Shown here: piece after piece, positions 13,564 to 15,854 of the stretch
Layout: each line of letters starts with the position of its first letter
Position numbering within the stretch: the first letter of the stretch is position 1
Assembly: GCA_013002265.1 (NCBI GenBank)
Contig: JABDKK010000165.1
Span: forward strand, 1 to 15,854
Direction of reading: 5' to 3'
Source of the DNA: Candidatus Nitrosopumilus sp.
GTDB taxonomy: Archaea > Thermoproteota > Nitrososphaeria > Nitrososphaerales > Nitrosopumilaceae
DNA: 15,854 bases
Program-made: the position numbers and the translations under genes
The notes under the pieces: model-generated
Databases searched by the model: none
The model's input: only the letters and a program-made list of their open reading frames with translations
What the model was told of the DNA's origin: nothing

Positions 13564-14122
13564 TTTGATCTTCCCATAGTTTCATTTTTTCTTGTTTTGC
13601 TTTTCTGTTAGCAGTTTCTAATCTGTCATAAACAGCTCCATGCATACTGCCACTGGATATTGAAGATATTGCATCAACTGCTAATCTTAATTTACTAGCA
13701 TCTCCAATTATTGAAACCGTCTTTCCGTAAACTGAGATATGAGTACTGCTTAGGTTTTCCATATTTCTTCTTGCTCTCCCACCTTCTCCAATAATTCTCC
13801 CTTTTATCCTTTCAACATTGGCATTAGATTTTCCAGCAAATTCTCTAAGATCTATTATGTGCAATGCGTTTTCGCCTTTCAATAAAGTCAAAGCATTTTC
13901 AGGGGAAAAACCTCTGCCAATTGCTGTAACTATTTCCATAGCTTTGAAGGGTTGAATCTTTTCAACATCACCTTGAGATTTGATAAGGACTTCTCCTGTT
14001 TCACCATCAACATCTAATGTTACATGGCATAATCTCTCAATGTTTGATTTTACTTTGCCAGATTTCCCAATTAAAACAGCTATCCTATCATTTGGAATTC
14101 GAATTAGTTTTTCAAAGCTCAT
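13550..14122 (-). CDS. Two-KH-domain RNA-binding protein, Pno1/Dim2-like ribosome assembly factor
   Basis: The 190-residue protein has two KH domains. The first (about 4-70) has the loop IGKSGKVK (GxxG at 19-22); the second (about 85-155) has IIGEGGRAR (GxxG at 112-115), followed by VYGKTVSIIGD. Archaeal Dim2/Pno1 homologues bind the 3' region of 16S rRNA during small-subunit maturation and work beside Rio kinases. The neighbour supports this: the Rio1-type kinase gene lies immediately upstream, with an ATGA overlap. A GAGGAG Shine-Dalgarno site inside that gene, eight bases before the ATG, fixes the start. Downstream it overlaps top6B by 14 bases. The assignment rests on the paired KH layout plus the Rio context, and is strong. 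Confidence 0.92.
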   Translation of the reverse strand: MSFEKLIRIPNDRIAVLIGKSGKVKSNIERLCHVTLDVDGETGEVLIKSQGDVEKIQPFKAMEIVTAIGRGFSPENALTLLKGENALHIIDLREFAGKSNANVERIKGRIIGEGGRARRNMENLSSTHISVYGKTVSIIGDASKLRLAVDAISSISSGSMHGAVYDRLETANRKAKQEKMKLWEDQNVFD

Positions 14123-14898
14123 TTAATTATCTCCTCAAACAACACAGCTGGATCTTCAAAAGACAGTCCTCTTTTACTGAAGAATTTTGTAATGTTATTA
14201 ATATCTCTTTTAAGAAATTCAAGTGAATTTGGATGTCTAAGATCTACAGCGGAGCCCATATCAAAAACTACCAACCCATTTTCAGTTTTGAAAATATTAT
14301 ATTCTGAAAAATCACCGTGTACAAGTTTTGCTTTATGATAGAGATCTCTAATTATTTTAATGGCTTGTTTGTAGTCAGCTGCATCAACCTCTGAATTTAA
14401 CAGGGTTTTTGCTGGTGAACCGTTTTTACCTATAAAATCCATGGCCAATACATTATTTGTCACATAAAGTGGTCTTGGAACAGGCATTCCTAAGTCATAG
14501 CATTGAGTCAAGTTACGAAACTCTTTTTTTGCCCAAAGATAAACAAGGTTTTTTGTTCCTTTTTTTAAATTAGAAAAACGCGGATCTCCAAGAATGTAGG
14601 GTTCTCGTTTTTTAAAATTTGAGGTACTGACTAAATAGATTTTCAATGCAATATTTTTTTCGTTATCATCCACTGCCCAAAACAGTACAGATTCTTTTCC
14701 AGCACTAACAGAACCATTGACATAAGCAATAATATGATCTGTGATCATTTTGTAAAGAGTCATCACAGTTGGTTTATCTAAAACTTCATTGATGACTTTG
14801 CCTTTTTTAAAACCATCTTCCAAATGTTTTCTTTTAGATTTAGAAATTAATTTATCATCTAATTTTGATTCAAGTTTTTTACTTAGTATGTCAGTCAT
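14119..14898 (-). CDS. rio1: RIO1-type serine/threonine protein kinase/ATPase
   Basis: The 259-residue protein carries the RIO fold. The ATP-binding segment is VNGSVSAGKESVLF (60-73), with the ATP-anchoring lysine in ALKIY (K86). The catalytic loop is VHGDFSEYN (193-201; D196, N201), and the metal-binding loop is VVFDMGSAV (210-218; D213). RIO1 usually has D-x-S-Q-S here, so MGSAV is a small departure, but the Asp is retained. The HGDFSEYN loop together with RHPNS (221-225) favours RIO1 over RIO2, and the N-terminal winged helix of RIO2 is absent. In archaea it acts late in small-subunit assembly, with the KH protein encoded next. The ATG at 14898 lies 84 bases after the DUF424 gene, so a separate promoter is possible. 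Confidence 0.93.
   Translation of the reverse strand: MTDILSKKLESKLDDKLISKSKRKHLEDGFKKGKVINEVLDKPTVMTLYKMITDHIIAYVNGSVSAGKESVLFWAVDDNEKNIALKIYLVSTSNFKKREPYILGDPRFSNLKKGTKNLVYLWAKKEFRNLTQCYDLGMPVPRPLYVTNNVLAMDFIGKNGSPAKTLLNSEVDAADYKQAIKIIRDLYHKAKLVHGDFSEYNIFKTENGLVVFDMGSAVDLRHPNSLEFLKRDINNITKFFSKRGLSFEDPAVLFEEIIK
14131..14136 (-). promoter_or_regulatory. Shine-Dalgarno site for the KH-protein gene
   Basis: On the minus strand the bases are GAGGAG, eight bases before the ATG at 14122 and inside the last codons of the Rio kinase gene. It fits coupled translation through the ATGA junction. Confidence 0.65.
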
Positions 14899-14982
14899 TA
14901 ACTAATTACACGTCCATTAGGTAAAAGAGGTTTCTTTGTGAAGGCATTACTATTTAGGTTTAAGAAGAGACGAAGCAAGATA

Positions 14983-15279
14983 TTACATTTTAAAAACAAT
15001 TAGAAACGGAACGCCAGAAATTGTCTTAACACCTGCTTCAGAACCAATTCCAAGTTCCAAAGATAGCGAAATGGTTTCCTTTCCAACCATGTTAATTATT
15101 GATGAATTTTTTAACAGGGTTTTTGCTTCTTCTTTTTCGACAAATTTTTCTCCATAGTAACTTTCACTGATATGCATGTTTAGTTCATCTTGAATGATAT
15201 TTTTTCCCAATAGATTAGCATCACAAATATTGAGCATGATGTTTTTTTGGTAATCAGTAAGTTTTACTGAAAATTGCAT
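14983..15279 (-). CDS. DUF424 family protein
   Basis: The 98-residue protein matches the archaeal DUF424 family in length and pattern: an N-terminal strand (MQFSVKLTD), the segment ICDANLLGKNIIQDELNMHISESYYGEK (18-45) with the typical LLGK and SESYYG, then a helix and NMVGKETISLSLELG (63-77), ending in GVPFLIVFK. The biochemical role is unknown. Members are often found beside translation genes. Here the ATG shares one base with the stop of aIF2-beta (TAATG), so it is co-translated with that initiation factor and may work in translation. The function remains inference from context. Confidence 0.85.
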   Translation of the reverse strand: MQFSVKLTDYQKNIMLNICDANLLGKNIIQDELNMHISESYYGEKFVEKEEAKTLLKNSSIINMVGKETISLSLELGIGSEAGVKTISGVPFLIVFKM

Positions 15280-15701
15280 TATGCATATTTACCTTTAAGA
15301 GTTGATTTTGCACCGCATGCCTCACAAATCAAAAAAGAGATCCTATTTTCTTTTAGAATTTTAGTATCAGGGCTTTTACAGGTGGAACACTCCAGATAGT
15401 CTTTGACATAAATTTGAAATAATCTAGTAAAGTCATCAGGAGCACGTTTGCCAACAAACATAGCCTTATCACCAAACCTCTCAGCAGGGACGGCAAATTC
15501 TTTTGAAAGGTATTGAAGAACTTTATCAGGATCTCTGCGAAGAACCTTAGGAAATTCTGAAAAATTTCTCAGGAAAGTTTTTTGGCCTTCCCACATTACA
15601 TCCACAACGGGTAATTCAAATCTAGTTTTAGTACCCTTTTCAGTATCACCTAACTTATCCTGAATTCGCTTAAGCAAATTTTCATATTCTGTTTTGGTCA
15701 A
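15279..15701 (-). CDS. eif2b: Translation initiation factor aIF2 subunit beta
   Basis: The 140-residue protein is the beta subunit of the heterotrimer that brings initiator Met-tRNA to the small ribosomal subunit. An N-terminal helix (1-20) that contacts aIF2-gamma precedes the alpha-beta core (about 25-98; KTFLRNFSEFPKVLRRDP and the AVPAERFGDKAMFVGKR segment). The C-terminal zinc ribbon has C105, C108, C126 and C129 (CxxC-x17-CxxC). Length and all parts are normal. The start is TTG at 15701: no ATG is available upstream in the open frame, and a TATA-like element sits 27 bases before it, giving a leaderless transcript. It heads the long minus-strand cluster and is followed by DUF424 with a one-base overlap. 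Confidence 0.96.
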   Translation of the reverse strand: MTKTEYENLLKRIQDKLGDTEKGTKTRFELPVVDVMWEGQKTFLRNFSEFPKVLRRDPDKVLQYLSKEFAVPAERFGDKAMFVGKRAPDDFTRLFQIYVKDYLECSTCKSPDTKILKENRISFLICEACGAKSTLKGKYA

Positions 15702-15724
15702 TAAAATACAGTACCTACTAGACC

Positions 15725-15733
15725 CTATATTGG
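15725..15733 (-). promoter_or_regulatory. TATA-like box for aIF2-beta and its operon
   Basis: On the minus strand the bases are CCAATATAG, centred about 27 bases before the TTG at 15701. The spacing agrees with a leaderless message and supports the TTG start. Confidence 0.5.
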
Positions 15734-15771
15734 TTTTGAAAAAGAGAAATCGTGTGGACTGTTGTGTTTAA

Positions 15772-15854
15772 CTATTCCATCTTGCCAATACGGAAGACAT
15801 TAGTTCCACATGTAGGACATGTGCCCTTTACAGCTGGACGTCCATTCTTTAGTT
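15772..15854 (-). CDS. DUF5679-like zinc-ribbon protein, C-terminal 26 residues (partial)
   Basis: The minus strand is open from the window edge to a TAG at 15774-15772. It encodes a tail with LKNGRPAVKGTCPTCGTNV, then FRIGKME. The NGRPAxKGTCPxCGT pattern is characteristic of DUF5679-like small zinc ribbons of archaea, where CPTC supplies the second half of the zinc site. The first half lies beyond the right edge. A role in nucleic-acid binding is only suggested by the fold. It precedes aIF2-beta on the same strand after 70 bases, with a T-rich stretch between, so it is probably a separate unit. Confidence 0.75.
   Translation of the reverse strand, partial: LKNGRPAVKGTCPTCGTNVFRIGKME

Noticed and set aside
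14899..14982. An N-terminal extension of the Rio kinase through the 84-base gap
   Set aside because: A TAG stop lies in frame six bases before the Rio ATG, so the protein cannot extend upstream.

Overview
The window is about 15.9 kb of AT-rich, gene-dense archaeal chromosome, most likely from an ammonia-oxidising Nitrososphaerota (Thaumarchaeota) of the marine Nitrosopumilus type. The evidence is the gene content: TFE-beta with an Fe-S motif, topoisomerase VI A and B, aIF2-beta next to DUF424, a Rio kinase followed by a Pno1/Dim2-type KH protein, a TrmB-like small regulator, and Ig-like secreted proteins. The promoters also fit: TATA-like boxes lie about 25-28 bases before many first genes, as expected for leaderless transcripts. 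No rRNA, tRNA, CRISPR array, insertion sequence or integrase was found.

Layout. Bases 1-1317 (minus strand) hold a secreted Ig-like protein, TFE-beta, and the start of the 23S rRNA methyltransferase RlmE, cut by the window edge. Bases 1420-5752 (plus) hold a stand-alone OLD-family ATPase/TOPRIM protein and a 719-residue multi-domain secreted protein. Bases 5791-7094 (plus) are a tight two-gene operon, apt and mtnP: MtnP releases adenine from methylthioadenosine and Apt turns it into AMP. Bases 7091-8434 (minus) hold four small genes: a two-helix membrane protein, a TrmB-like winged-helix regulator, a Cys-rich protein and an unknown protein. Bases 8652-9647 (plus) encode a short CorB/CNNM-type transporter behind a divergent promoter region with a perfect inverted repeat. 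A small coiled-coil gene (minus) and a membrane-anchored Hsp20-like gene (plus) follow. Bases 10599-15701 (minus) form a long information-processing cluster: aIF2-beta, DUF424, Rio1-type kinase, KH protein, Top6B, Top6A. The tail of a zinc-ribbon DUF5679-like gene lies at the right edge.

Starts follow a consistent pattern. First genes of transcription units tend to have a TATA-like element at leaderless spacing, including two with TTG starts (Hsp20-like, aIF2-beta). Several genes inside operons have a Shine-Dalgarno sequence in or near the preceding gene: mtnP, KH, top6A (TTG) and the Cys-rich gene (TTG). Neighbours often overlap as ATGA, TAATG or by 14 bases.

Most of the window is core housekeeping. 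The less ordinary items are the stand-alone OLD protein with an atypical TOPRIM, the TFE-beta with a long charged N-terminal tail containing an in-frame 24-bp tandem repeat, the two-helix membrane-tethered Hsp20-like protein, the CXC motif on a mesophile-type MtnP, the palindrome at the corB-like promoter, and a minus-strand terminator-like hairpin in the 9912-10139 gap. I did not find a convincing new multi-gene system.
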